This document shows positions 17,984 through 26,254 of a stretch of DNA of 64,000 nt, piece by piece. The DNA comes from Aquimarina acroporae. GTDB taxonomy: Bacteria > Bacteroidota > Bacteroidia > Flavobacteriales > Flavobacteriaceae. The stretch is from the NCBI RefSeq assembly GCF_023195925.1, contig NZ_JALPRE010000001.1, positions 806,001 to 870,000 on the forward strand, written 5' to 3'. Under the pieces are notes generated by a model. It did no database searches, had not been told where the DNA came from, and was given only the letters and a program-made list of their open reading frames with translations. Made by a program: the position numbers and the translations under genes. How positions within the stretch are numbered: position 1 is the first letter of the stretch; every line of letters starts with the position of its first letter.

Positions 17984-17991
17984 CAAATTTA
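17984..17991 (-). promoter_or_regulatory. -7 box of ccsBA
   Basis: TAAATTTG on the minus strand matches TAnnTTTG and lies 12 bases before the ATG at 17971. Confidence 0.5.
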
Positions 17992-18085
17992 ATGTTTTTG
18001 ATAGGATTAAGTATCATTATTGAGAGTAGATTTAATCGTTTTAACAGAAGTGTTAATCTTGTTCAATTTTTTGATCTAACTTCCT

Positions 18086-18093
18086 TATTTTTG
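18086..18093 (+). promoter_or_regulatory. -7 box of the DUF2520-kdsC-rdgB unit
   Basis: TATTTTTG matches TAnnTTTG and ends four bases before the ATG at 18098. Unless another promoter is used, the mRNA would have almost no leader. Confidence 0.5.
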
Positions 18094-18097
18094 CGGC

Positions 18098-18862
18098 ATG
18101 ATTCGCCTAGTAATTCTTGGAAACGGAAACGTAGCAAAGCACTTATATACTGCATTTAGCACAAAAGAGCATATTCAAATTGTACAGTGTTACAATCGTA
18201 AAGGGTTATCTTTTGATAAAGAGCAAAATAAAGGTTTAGTTACAACAAATCTAGACGATCTAAAAGATGCCGATGTCTATATTATGGCTATTAGCGACGA
18301 TGCTATTAGCGAGGTTTCCAAAAAACTACCTTTCTCAGATCGTTTGGTAGTGCACACCTCGGGTAGCACCCCGATGCTAGAAATCGATGATAAAAATAAC
18401 AGAGGTGTTTTTTACCCTCTACAGACCTTTAGTAAAGATAAGGATGTAGATTTTAAAGAAGTACCCTTTTGCATTGAAGCGGAAAACAATAATCACTTAA
18501 GTCTACTGAAAAATTTGGCAAGTATACTTTCTGAAAAAGTCTACGAAGTATCATCTAAACAACGTAATATTTTACATGTATCGGCAGTATTTGTAAATAA
18601 TTTCACCAATCATTTGTTTACGATTGGAAACGAAATATGCGAAGAGCATAAGGTTCCTTTTGAAATTTTACACCCATTGATTCAAGAGACAGTAAAGAAA
18701 ATAACAGAAATGCCCCCAAACCAGGCACAAACTGGCCCTGCATTAAGAAATGATCAACAAACTATAGAACGACATTTGAATCTAATTACAGACAATTCAC
18801 AAAAAGAAATATATAAGATCCTAACAGAAGCAATTCAATTACAATATGGAAAAAAGTTATAA
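18098..18862 (+). CDS. Rossmann-like / DUF2520 oxidoreductase-like protein
   Basis: 254 residues. The N-terminal NAD(P)-binding Rossmann motif is VILGNGNVAKHLYTAF (glycines GxGxxA-like). VHTSGSTPM and FYPLQTFSKD follow, and the C-terminal half is a helical DUF2520 domain (VFVNNFTNHLF, ILHPLIQETVKK). The family resembles F420-dependent NADP reductases and ketopantoate reductases; its substrate is unknown. The 3' end overlaps kdsC by 17 bases, an arrangement I know from other Bacteroidota, so a link to cell-envelope sugar metabolism is possible. Confidence 0.85.
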   Translation: MIRLVILGNGNVAKHLYTAFSTKEHIQIVQCYNRKGLSFDKEQNKGLVTTNLDDLKDADVYIMAISDDAISEVSKKLPFSDRLVVHTSGSTPMLEIDDKNNRGVFYPLQTFSKDKDVDFKEVPFCIEAENNNHLSLLKNLASILSEKVYEVSSKQRNILHVSAVFVNNFTNHLFTIGNEICEEHKVPFEILHPLIQETVKKITEMPPNQAQTGPALRNDQQTIERHLNLITDNSQKEIYKILTEAIQLQYGKKL

Positions 18863-19370
18863 AGAATATCTACAACATATCACCACTTTTATTTTTGACG
18901 TAGATGGAGTATTAACCGATGGCACTGTTATTATTAATACCGATGGCCAATTACTAAGAACAATGAATATTAAGGATGGCTATGCCTTAAAAACTGCAGT
19001 TCAACAAGGGTTTAATGTGTGTATTATTTCTGGAGGTAAAAACGAAGGAGTACGAAAAAGGCTTAGAGGTTTAGGAATTACAGACATCTATCTCGGAGCT
19101 CATCATAAAGTTGAACAACTTGATGAATATCTTGATATTTATGATATAAAAGTTGAGAATGTACTTTATATGGGAGACGATATTCCCGATTTACCTGTTA
19201 TGGAAATGGTTGGTTTGCCCACCTGCCCACAAGACGCAGTAGCAGAAGTAAAAGAAGCGTCTAAATATGTTTCTTATAAAAAAGGAGGAAAAGGTTGTGT
19301 TAGAGATGTTATAGAACAAGTATTAAAGGTTCAAGGGAAATGGATTTCAGATTTTGATGCAGAGGCATAA
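18846..19370 (+). CDS. kdsC: 3-deoxy-D-manno-octulosonate 8-phosphate phosphatase (KdsC-like HAD)
   Basis: It removes phosphate from Kdo-8-phosphate in lipopolysaccharide synthesis. 174 residues, the normal KdsC length. HAD motif I is FIFDVDGVLTDGTV (D18, D20), motif II is IISGGKN, motif III is the Lys in AHHKVEQ, and motif IV is MGDDIPDLP. There is no cap domain, as expected for the C0-type tetrameric KdsC. It is translated with the overlapping upstream gene; rdgB follows after 31 bases. Confidence 0.9.
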   Translation: MEKSYKEYLQHITTFIFDVDGVLTDGTVIINTDGQLLRTMNIKDGYALKTAVQQGFNVCIISGGKNEGVRKRLRGLGITDIYLGAHHKVEQLDEYLDIYDIKVENVLYMGDDIPDLPVMEMVGLPTCPQDAVAEVKEASKYVSYKKGGKGCVRDVIEQVLKVQGKWISDFDAEA

Positions 19371-19401
19371 GTATAATATCTTTTCATAAAATTACTGTAT
19401 A

Positions 19402-19974
19402 ATGAAACTCGTATTTGCTACCAATAACTCCAACAAACTAAAAGAAGTTCAGGCGCTGGTTTCTTCTCAAATCGAAATACTAAGCTTATCTGATATTGGC
19501 TGTACCGAAGATATTCCTGAAACTTCACCCACTATAGAAGAGAATGCTATGCAAAAAGCTAAATATGTTAAAAATCACTATGGCTACGATTGTTTTGCTG
19601 ATGATACAGGACTTGAGGTAGAAGAATTAAATGGTGAACCTGGTGTATACTCTGCGCGATATGCAGGCGAAAAAAAAGATGCAAATGCCAATATGGATAA
19701 ACTCCTTACTGCATTAGATAATAAGCAAAACAGAAATGCTCAGTTCAAAACTGTAATTGCACTTGAGATGGGCGGAAAACTTGAAACTTTTACTGGCTTA
19801 TGCACAGGAAGTATCACGCATACTAAAAAAGGAGAAGGTGGTTTTGGATATGATCCTATATTCATGCCCAACGGTTATGACAAAACATTTGCTGAAATTC
19901 CCTTAACCGAAAAAAACAAAATAGGACATAGAGGTAAGGCCGTACAAAAACTAATTGAATTTTTAAATGCTTAA
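19402..19974 (+). CDS. rdgB: XTP/dITP diphosphatase (RdgB/HAM1)
   Basis: It cleaves non-canonical purine triphosphates (XTP, dITP) to monophosphates. 190 residues. The N-terminal motif is [13 protein letters not shown], the metal-binding region is [26 protein letters not shown], and the C-terminal substrate motif is GGFGYDPIF followed by [12 protein letters not shown]. All the usual features are present. It is the last gene of the plus-strand unit and nearly touches the convergent CPBP gene (four-base overlap). Confidence 0.95.
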   Translation: MKLVFATNNSNKLKEVQALVSSQIEILSLSDIGCTEDIPETSPTIEENAMQKAKYVKNHYGYDCFADDTGLEVEELNGEPGVYSARYAGEKKDANANMDKLLTALDNKQNRNAQFKTVIALEMGGKLETFTGLCTGSITHTKKGEGGFGYDPIFMPNGYDKTFAEIPLTEKNKIGHRGKAVQKLIEFLNA

Positions 19975-20606
19975 TCTGCAGTAGGAAAGGCTAACATCTC
20001 TCCCATACCTACTGTAAATAACCAGTTACCATATATGGCGTGCTCTATAGATACCAATGTTGTTGATTTGGTCTTTTTGTAAGTAAATGCAAATAACAGT
20101 CCTCCCAAAAATGTGAGAACCTGTACCAAAAAACTTCTTAAAAAAAGATGAGCCAACGAGAATAAGATAGCATTAATAAAAATAAACAACCATTTATTAT
20201 TAATAAACCGTTCATAACGATCATAAAAAAAGGTTCTATACACTATTTCCTGGGGCCAGACAGATAGAAAAGTATACACAAATAATATAAATACCCATAA
20301 TCCAGGCCGCTTTAATACAACAGAAAACAATTCTTCGGGGGCAACGGTAAACACATACAAGCCAGTAATCACCATAATAATAGCGAGCTTTATGAGGGTT
20401 TCCCTCCAAAAGGTTTTCCAATAGACTTTATTTGGTGTTCTTAGTTTTAACAACCCTTTGCGCTTGAGTAGAATTAAAATATATACAAAGCCAATTATTG
20501 TAATACCCATTTTTAGCAAAATTGGATACTCAATTAAAAAGCTCAACGGTAATAAAATAAATAATACAAATAATTCGACCCCTCGGTATGCAGCTGTATC
20601 TGTCAT
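19971..20606 (-). CDS. CPBP family intramembrane metalloprotease
   Basis: A 211-residue protein with about six hydrophobic helices. The CPBP (Abi/Rce1-like) motifs are [10 protein letters not shown] (Q119, E120, R124), FSLAH (149-153) and a late IEHAIYGN (H189, N194). The first motif has QE in place of the more usual EE, but the key Glu is kept. Members cleave membrane proteins or modify prenylated ones; the substrate is unknown. It is convergent with rdgB. Confidence 0.85.
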   Translation of the reverse strand: MTDTAAYRGVELFVLFILLPLSFLIEYPILLKMGITIIGFVYILILLKRKGLLKLRTPNKVYWKTFWRETLIKLAIIMVITGLYVFTVAPEELFSVVLKRPGLWVFILFVYTFLSVWPQEIVYRTFFYDRYERFINNKWLFIFINAILFSLAHLFLRSFLVQVLTFLGGLLFAFTYKKTKSTTLVSIEHAIYGNWLFTVGMGEMLAFPTAD

Positions 20607-21096
20607 TATGATTTTTACTTATTTCTGGATAAAAAGTGAAATACTACTACCAATATAGTGATGTTACATAAAAATACAGTATTCTTTAATAGAATTTAAA
20701 AATGAGGAATTAAAAAAGCCTCTTGGGGGAAGAGGCTTTTTAAAAGGTTTAGGGGCAAATAATTCGGGGGAATTATTTTTTCCAGGGACAAAAAAAGTCT
20801 AAAAACAATCAAACAAACAATTCTAATTTTTCTTTTTCTCTTACTTTTCTTCTTTTACACTTCAAAAATAGTAAGTGTATCTATTCTTATAAATAAATAC
20901 TGTGCAAATAAAACACTTTTTATCGATAAAAAGCAAATAAATTCGTTAAAAAACACAATTAATTCTATTTTTATGAGATTTCATGTAAAAAAATGCTGTT
21001 ACAAACCAACGCAATAGGAATTAAAACCAGATATAGACGTTGCATAGATTTTATTAATATCGTAACATTACACCTATAAAATTTTGAATATATCGC
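20607..21096. other. 490-base gene-free region with two G5-loop hairpins
   Basis: No convincing open reading frame is seen on either strand. The region separates the divergent CPBP and nhaC genes. Two stable hairpins lie at 20713-20741 and 20757-20778 (listed separately). From 20800 on the sequence is very AT-rich, with the C/T-rich stretch 20825-20865 on the plus strand. I see no clear TAnnTTTG box for nhaC. Confidence 0.7.
20713..20778 (+). ncRNA. pair of terminator-like hairpins with G-rich loops, possible small RNA
   Basis: Hairpin 1: AAAAAGCCTCTT (20713-20724), loop GGGGG, AAGAGGCTTTTT (20730-20741), a perfect 12-bp stem with T-run. Hairpin 2: AAATAATTC (20757-20765), loop GGGG, GAATTATTT (20770-20778), then more T. 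Both loops are G runs. No coding gene ends here: the left gene reads leftwards and nhaC starts further right. They may be the 3' part of a small RNA or a divergent-unit insulator. The RNA call is inference. Confidence 0.35.
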
Positions 21097-22578
21097 ATGG
21101 AAAGTCAAAACATCACTCCAACTCCCCCACAAAATGAAGAAATCATAGAAAATAGAGAATTAAACATTTGGGAAGCCCTGTTACCCGTTGTGATTTTGGT
21201 AGGTATGTTATTTTATAACGTATACATGTTTGGAGATGATGCTTTGAGCGGTAGCAACCAGTTTATTCTATTACTAGGAGCAGCTGTTGCAGCTATTGTT
21301 GGTTTTTATAATAAAGTATCATACAAGCAAATGATGGAAGAAGTTGCCAAAAATGTAAAGTCTACCACCGGAGCATTGTTAATATTACTTATGGTTGGTT
21401 CACTAGCTGGAACCTGGTTGGTTAGTGGGATTATTCCAACTATGATTTACTACGGATTACAAATTTTGAATCCAACCATATTTTTAGCCGCTTGTGTTAT
21501 TATCTGTGCTATTATTTCAATTGCGACAGGAAGTTCCTGGACTACATCGGCTACTGTGGGTATTGCACTTATTGGAATTGGAGATACTTTAGGGATTTCG
21601 TTGGGTATGACCGCAGGAGCTGTAATTTCTGGAGCGTATTTTGGAGATAAAATGTCTCCTTTATCAGATACAACCAACCTTGCTCCCGCTATGGCTGGAG
21701 GAGAGTTATTTTCTCATATTAAATATATGACGTATACTACAGTGCCTACAGTTATCATTACACTTATTGTGTTTATAATTATAGGGTTATCTATTGACAC
21801 ATCAGGAACACCTCAAATTACAGAACAACTTAATGCAATCGATGATGCATTCAATATTTCACCTTGGTTATTCATTGTTCCTATTCTTGTGATTGCCTTA
21901 ATTATTAAAAAAACTCCTCCTTTGATTGCTTTATTAGCAGGAACGTTGCTTGGGGCAATAGCCGCTATAATTGCTCAACCAGAAATAGTAATGAATATTG
22001 CAGGAAGCAAAGAATTAACTTTTGGTAGTGCATATATGGGTGTTATGAAAGCGATGACGGTAGACACCGCTGTAGAAACCACAAATGCGCAATTAAATGA
22101 CTTATTTTCTTCTGGAGGTATGGCTGGTATGCTCGGCACTATTTGGTTAATCGTTTGTGCAATGGTCTTTGGAGGGGTTATGGATGCCATTGGGGCATTA
22201 TCTCGAATAAGCAAAGCCCTGCTAAACCTTTTTGATTCTGTTTTTGGGCTTTTTGCCAGTACAGTAGTAAGCTGTCTAGCACTTAATGTAACTGCATCAG
22301 ATCAATATTTGGCGTTGGTAGTACCAGGAAGAATGTATGCAAAGGCTTTTAAAGATAAAGGGTTGGCGCCAGAAAACCTTAGTCGTACCCTTGAAGATTC
22401 TGGAACGGTTACATCGGTGCTAATTCCATGGAATACCTGTGGGGCATATCAAAGTGGAGTATTAGGAGTACCTGTAGTAGATTATTTTGCATTCGCCATC
22501 TTTAATTGGTTAAGCCCTTTTATGACATTAATTTTTGCAGGATTCAGAATCAAAATAAAACAGTTGGCTAACAATTAA
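21097..22578 (+). CDS. nhaC: Na+/H+ antiporter NhaC
   Basis: 493 residues with about twelve membrane helices. The NhaC signature is visible: ATGSSWTTSATVGIALIGIG followed by SGAYFGDKMSPLSDTTNLAPA near residues 148-198, and a second NVTASDQYLALVVPGRMY block near 400-420. It exchanges sodium for protons across the inner membrane, which fits a marine, Na+-rich habitat. A strong terminator follows. It is transcribed alone. Confidence 0.93.
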   Translation: MESQNITPTPPQNEEIIENRELNIWEALLPVVILVGMLFYNVYMFGDDALSGSNQFILLLGAAVAAIVGFYNKVSYKQMMEEVAKNVKSTTGALLILLMVGSLAGTWLVSGIIPTMIYYGLQILNPTIFLAACVIICAIISIATGSSWTTSATVGIALIGIGDTLGISLGMTAGAVISGAYFGDKMSPLSDTTNLAPAMAGGELFSHIKYMTYTTVPTVIITLIVFIIIGLSIDTSGTPQITEQLNAIDDAFNISPWLFIVPILVIALIIKKTPPLIALLAGTLLGAIAAIIAQPEIVMNIAGSKELTFGSAYMGVMKAMTVDTAVETTNAQLNDLFSSGGMAGMLGTIWLIVCAMVFGGVMDAIGALSRISKALLNLFDSVFGLFASTVVSCLALNVTASDQYLALVVPGRMYAKAFKDKGLAPENLSRTLEDSGTVTSVLIPWNTCGAYQSGVLGVPVVDYFAFAIFNWLSPFMTLIFAGFRIKIKQLANN

Positions 22579-22597
22579 TAGACATATTTAAAATATA

Positions 22598-22630
22598 AAA
22601 AAAGGTGCGCTTTATGACGCACCTTTTTTC
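22598..22630. terminator. bidirectional terminator between nhaC and the thioesterase gene
   Basis: AAAAGGTGCG / CGCACCTTTT with a short loop, flanked by A on the left and T on the right, so it can end transcripts from both convergent genes. Confidence 0.9.
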
Positions 22631-22636
22631 TTATTA

Positions 22637-23023
22637 TTAAATGATCGGGATTGGTTTTTTGTTGTTATCTATGGCTACAAATTTAAACGACCCAGTAACC
22701 GCAAGTTCCCGATGAAAACTATACATATCTTCTTTAAAAATATCAACCTTCACAGTACAACTTGTTCTTCCCACTTCGACAACCTTTGCTATTAACTCGA
22801 TTATTGTACCTTCGGGAATTGGTTTTTCAAAATCAACTTTGTCAGATGATATGGTAACTACCTTTTTTCTACTAAAACGAGTGGCACATATAAAAGAAAC
22901 CTCATCCATGAGCTGTAGCGCGGTTCCTCCAAAAAGAGTCTCGTAATGATTTGTGGTATTGGGAAAAACCGCTTTAAAAATCCGAGTCTCAGATTTACTT
23001 ATTAGTTCATCAATAGTATTCAT
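22637..23023 (-). CDS. acyl-CoA thioesterase (hotdog fold, YciA-like)
   Basis: A 128-residue hotdog-fold protein, the usual length for single-domain acyl-CoA hydrolases. Motifs: VFPNTTNHYETLFGGTALQLMDEVSFICATRFS (helix with the catalytic Asp region) and the strand KVDIFKEDMYSFHRELAVTGSFKFVAID. It hydrolyses fatty acyl-CoA; the chain length preferred cannot be told. It has its own -7 box TACCTTTG on the minus strand at 23068-23061 and is divergent from the nitroreductase gene. Confidence 0.88.
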   Translation of the reverse strand: MNTIDELISKSETRIFKAVFPNTTNHYETLFGGTALQLMDEVSFICATRFSRKKVVTISSDKVDFEKPIPEGTIIELIAKVVEVGRTSCTVKVDIFKEDMYSFHRELAVTGSFKFVAIDNNKKPIPII

Positions 23024-23060
23024 ATAATTGTATATAATTTTTTCTTATTGCAATAGACAT

Positions 23061-23089
23061 CAAAGGTAAATCTTATCGCAGTATCTTTG
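23061..23089. promoter_or_regulatory. divergent promoter pair
   Basis: TACCTTTG on the minus strand (23068-23061) serves the thioesterase gene and TATCTTTG on the plus strand (23082-23089) serves the nitroreductase gene. Both match TAnnTTTG and their starts lie 37 and 23 bases away. Confidence 0.6.
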
Positions 23090-23112
23090 TGATATATTAA
23101 AAAAAAGTTGAC

Positions 23113-23742
23113 ATGAACATCATAGAAAGTTTACAATGGCGATATGCAACCAAAAAATTTGATAATTCTAGAATTTTACCACAAGAAAAGATAAATACTC
23201 TTACTGAAGCTTTTAACCTTACAGCTACCTCCTATGGCTTGCAGCCCCTAAAATTGTTGGTTATTAAGGATAAAAAATTGCAACAAAAACTTACTGAACA
23301 TTCATGGAATCAAAAGCAAGTAGCCGAAGCCTCTCACGTTCTTGTTTTTTGTATTGAAAATATTATTGGTGAAGATTATATCGTAAAGTATTTTGACCAA
23401 GTTAAAGCAATACGAAACACTCCTGATACAGTATTAAAACCATTCAGAGAACAATTGGTAGATTCCTTCAAAAACAAACCTGAAGATGAAATTTCTATTT
23501 GGGCGGCAAAACAAGCTTATCTGGCCATGGGAAATTTACTTACCGTTTGTGCGCTAGAGCAAATAGATGCCTGTCCTATGGAAGGTTTCATTCCTGAAAA
23601 ATATGATGAAATCTTAAAGCTCAATGAAAAAGGTCTTACTTCTGTCTTGGTTTTACCTGTCGGTTATCGTGCAGAAGATGATATGTTTTCTGACTTTAAA
23701 AAGGTAAGAAGACCTATTGAAGATACAGTAATTACCATTTAG
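23113..23742 (+). CDS. NAD(P)H-dependent oxidoreductase, nitroreductase family
   Basis: 209 residues. The FMN-binding start LQWRYATKKFDNSR is typical of NfsB/NfnB-like nitroreductases; SYGLQPLKLLVI (phosphate region), WAAKQAYLAMGNLL and the C-terminal LPVGYRAEDD follow. These flavoproteins reduce nitroaromatics or quinones with NAD(P)H; the natural substrate is unknown. It has its own -7 box. Downstream is the inverted repeat before the DegT gene. Confidence 0.9.
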   Translation: MNIIESLQWRYATKKFDNSRILPQEKINTLTEAFNLTATSYGLQPLKLLVIKDKKLQQKLTEHSWNQKQVAEASHVLVFCIENIIGEDYIVKYFDQVKAIRNTPDTVLKPFREQLVDSFKNKPEDEISIWAAKQAYLAMGNLLTVCALEQIDACPMEGFIPEKYDEILKLNEKGLTSVLVLPVGYRAEDDMFSDFKKVRRPIEDTVITI

Positions 23743-23806
23743 CAAGCTATACTTCTTTGATTAGGTAATACTTAAAAAATTATAAAATAGCAACTGGATT
23801 ATGAAG

Positions 23807-23836
23807 ACTCTTTTCGGTACTTTTGCCGAAAAGAGT
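23807..23836 (+). promoter_or_regulatory. inverted repeat flanking a -7 box before the DegT-type gene
   Basis: ACTCTTTTCGG (23807-23817) and CCGAAAAGAGT (23826-23836) form a perfect 11-bp inverted repeat. The loop and its borders contain TACTTTTG (23818-23825), an exact TAnnTTTG match, 31 bases before the ATG. It could be an operator around the promoter or, in RNA, a terminator of the upstream gene; the T-run after it is weak. Confidence 0.5.
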
Positions 23837-23856
23837 TTTAATTTAATATAGCGATT

Positions 23857-25047
23857 ATGCCAGGATTTGAGTTATTCGGTGCCGAAGAAAGAAAAGAAGT
23901 ACAGGATGTATTAGACAATGGAGTTTTAATGCGATATGGTTTTGACCCAATGAGGAATGGGCATCATAAAGCCTTGGAACTTGAGCAAAATTTGGCAAAA
24001 CGTATGAATACTCAATATGCTCAAGTAGTTTCTAGTGGTACTTCTGCCCTCACCGTTGCTTTAGCATGTGCAGAAATTGGAGCTGGAGACGAAGTGATTA
24101 TGCCTACTTTTACTTTTGTAGCAAGCTTTGAAGCGATATTATCTGTAGGAGCAGTTCCTGTATTATGCGATATCGACGATACCCTAACGCTGGATCCAGA
24201 AGCTGTAGAAAAAGCTATTTCTCCCAAGACCAAAGCAATTATGCCAGTTCATATGTGTGGTTCTATGGCAGACCTTGCAGCATTAAAAGCTATTGCACAA
24301 AAGCATAATCTTATTTTATTAGAAGACGCTTGTCAAGCCATTGGTGGTACTTATGACGGAAAACCTTTGGGTAGCTATGGTGATCTAGGCTGTTTCTCTT
24401 TCGATTTTGTAAAAATGGTAACATGCGGAGAAGGTGGTGGAATTATTACCAACTCTGAAAAATTTGCAGATAGAGCACATATGTATCATGATCATGGGCA
24501 TGACCATGTAGGAAATGACAGAGGAGCAGAAAGCCATCCTTTTTTAGGATACAACTTTAGAATCTCTGAATTAAATGCCGCTGTGGGTATTGCACAATTA
24601 AGAAAACTTGATCACATTCTTGAAGTTCAGGAAAAACATTATACCATTTTAAGAAATGCGCTTTCTGAAATACCTGAAGTTACCTTTAGAAAGGTACCAG
24701 AAACTGGAGTAGAGAGTTATGCTTTTTTAAATATTTTTCTACCTACAGAAGATTTGGCCAGAAAAGCACACAAAGCTCTTGGAAATCATGGTGTTGACGC
24801 ATGTTTCTACTGGTTTGACAACAATTGGCATTATTACCGCAAATGGGAACACCTTCTTGAAGCTAAATCATTATCTAAATTCTCTGAGGAAATTAGAACC
24901 GGGCTTCAAAAGAACAACAGGACATTTGAAGCCAGTGACGCATGGATGAGCAGAACCGTTTCCTGTCTTATCAAATTAAACTGGTCTGAAAGCGAGGTAA
25001 ATGAGAGAGCATCAAAAATGACTGAAGCTATAAAAAGCATCCTCTAA
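23857..25047 (+). CDS. DegT/DnrJ/EryC1/StrS family PLP aminotransferase
   Basis: 396 residues, the usual length of sugar aminotransferases. Motifs: VSSGTSALTVAL (cofactor phosphate), PTFTFVAS, LLEDACQAIGGTYDGKPLG with D157, and CFSFDFVKMVTCGEGG with the PLP lysine K186. These enzymes put an amino group on keto-sugars for surface polysaccharides. The sequence resembles KdnA-type enzymes that make 8-amino-Kdo, but the partner dehydrogenase is not next to it, so this is only a guess. A palindrome surrounds its promoter. Confidence 0.88.
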   Translation: MPGFELFGAEERKEVQDVLDNGVLMRYGFDPMRNGHHKALELEQNLAKRMNTQYAQVVSSGTSALTVALACAEIGAGDEVIMPTFTFVASFEAILSVGAVPVLCDIDDTLTLDPEAVEKAISPKTKAIMPVHMCGSMADLAALKAIAQKHNLILLEDACQAIGGTYDGKPLGSYGDLGCFSFDFVKMVTCGEGGGIITNSEKFADRAHMYHDHGHDHVGNDRGAESHPFLGYNFRISELNAAVGIAQLRKLDHILEVQEKHYTILRNALSEIPEVTFRKVPETGVESYAFLNIFLPTEDLARKAHKALGNHGVDACFYWFDNNWHYYRKWEHLLEAKSLSKFSEEIRTGLQKNNRTFEASDAWMSRTVSCLIKLNWSESEVNERASKMTEAIKSIL

Positions 25048-25056
25048 AGCAAAGCC

Positions 25057-26208
25057 TTAGTAATTTACATAGTCTACTATTTCTAAACCATACCCGATCA
25101 TACCAACTCTTTTTTGTTGAACGGTATTGGATACCAATCGTAGTTTATGGATATTAAGGTCATGTAGGATTTGCGCCCCGATTCCAAAATCCTTGCTATC
25201 CATAACTATTTTAGGCGCTTTCATTACTTCTTCTCCATTTTGGATTTCTTTAAGTGCACTTAATCGACCTAAAAGGTTTAATGATTGGCTTTCCTGATTG
25301 ATAAATATTATCGCTCCTTTACCTTCGGTATTTATCCTCTGGAACATAGCATCAAGACGCTTATCTGCATTATTGGTTAGCGTCCCTAGAATATCATTAT
25401 TAAATAAAGTAGAATTTACCCTTGTAAGCACTGGTTCTTGATCATCCCAGCTTCCTAAGGTAAGAGCAATATGGATTTGATTATTTGTAGTTTGCTTATA
25501 TGCTCTTAATCTATACTTTCCAAAACGAGTCACAATATTAAAATCTTCTTTTTTCTGAATCAAAGAATCATGTTGCATCCTATATGCCACCAAATCTTCG
25601 ATAGAAACCAATTTAAGATCAAATTTCTTTGCTACCTCTACCAATTGTGGAAGACGCGCCATACTACCATCTTCATTCATAATTTCGACAATCACTCCTG
25701 CCGGTTTTAAACCAGCAAGTCTTGCGAAATCAATCGCCGCTTCTGTATGCCCGGTTCTTCTTAACACCCCTCCTTCTTTGGCTTTCAAAGGAAAAATATG
25801 TCCTGGACGAGCCAATTCATGCGGTTTAGTTTCGGGATCGGTTAATGCTAATATTGTTTTAGCTCTATCACTAGCAGATATTCCTGTGGTAACTCCTTTA
25901 CCTTTTAGGTCTACAGAAATCGTAAAAGCAGTTTCCATAGGATCGGTATTATTACCCACCATCATATTAAGCTTAAGATCATCACAACGATGCTCGGTAA
26001 GAGGAGCACAAATAAGTCCTCTACCGTGGGTAGCCATAAAATTTATCATTTCGGGTGTTACCTTCTCGGCGGCAGCCAGAAAATCTCCTTCATTCTCACG
26101 GTCTTCATCATCAACCACAATAATCACTTTACCTTGTCGAATATCTTCAATCGCTTCTTGAATAGTATTCAACTTTATGTGTTTTGTAGTTTGAGTAACA
26201 TCTGACAT
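25057..26208 (-). CDS. ribB: 3,4-dihydroxy-2-butanone-4-phosphate synthase with degenerate GTP cyclohydrolase II domain
   Basis: 383 residues. The N-terminal RibB domain (about 10-205) is intact: VVDDEDRENEGDF, HGRGLICAP, TTGISASDRAKT, and RRTGHTEAAIDFARLAG. The C-terminal domain (about 210-383) aligns with GTP cyclohydrolase II (RibA) but has lost the three zinc cysteines: the usual CLTGDVFGSLRCDC-type segment reads STLFNNDILGTLTNN. So only the butanone step of riboflavin synthesis is likely; the rest may be regulatory, as in RibBX proteins. A -7 box TATCTTTG is at 26241-26234. Confidence 0.92.
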   Translation of the reverse strand: MSDVTQTTKHIKLNTIQEAIEDIRQGKVIIVVDDEDRENEGDFLAAAEKVTPEMINFMATHGRGLICAPLTEHRCDDLKLNMMVGNNTDPMETAFTISVDLKGKGVTTGISASDRAKTILALTDPETKPHELARPGHIFPLKAKEGGVLRRTGHTEAAIDFARLAGLKPAGVIVEIMNEDGSMARLPQLVEVAKKFDLKLVSIEDLVAYRMQHDSLIQKKEDFNIVTRFGKYRLRAYKQTTNNQIHIALTLGSWDDQEPVLTRVNSTLFNNDILGTLTNNADKRLDAMFQRINTEGKGAIIFINQESQSLNLLGRLSALKEIQNGEEVMKAPKIVMDSKDFGIGAQILHDLNIHKLRLVSNTVQQKRVGMIGYGLEIVDYVNY

Positions 26209-26233
26209 AGTATCTTAAATAAAAATTGCTTTG

Positions 26234-26241
26234 CAAAGATA
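26234..26241 (-). promoter_or_regulatory. -7 box of the ribB-type gene
   Basis: TATCTTTG on the minus strand, 25 bases before the ATG at 26208 and inside the gap after the LptF/G gene, so this gene can be transcribed separately from that one. Confidence 0.55.
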
Positions 26242-26254
26242 TTTAAAAAGAAAT

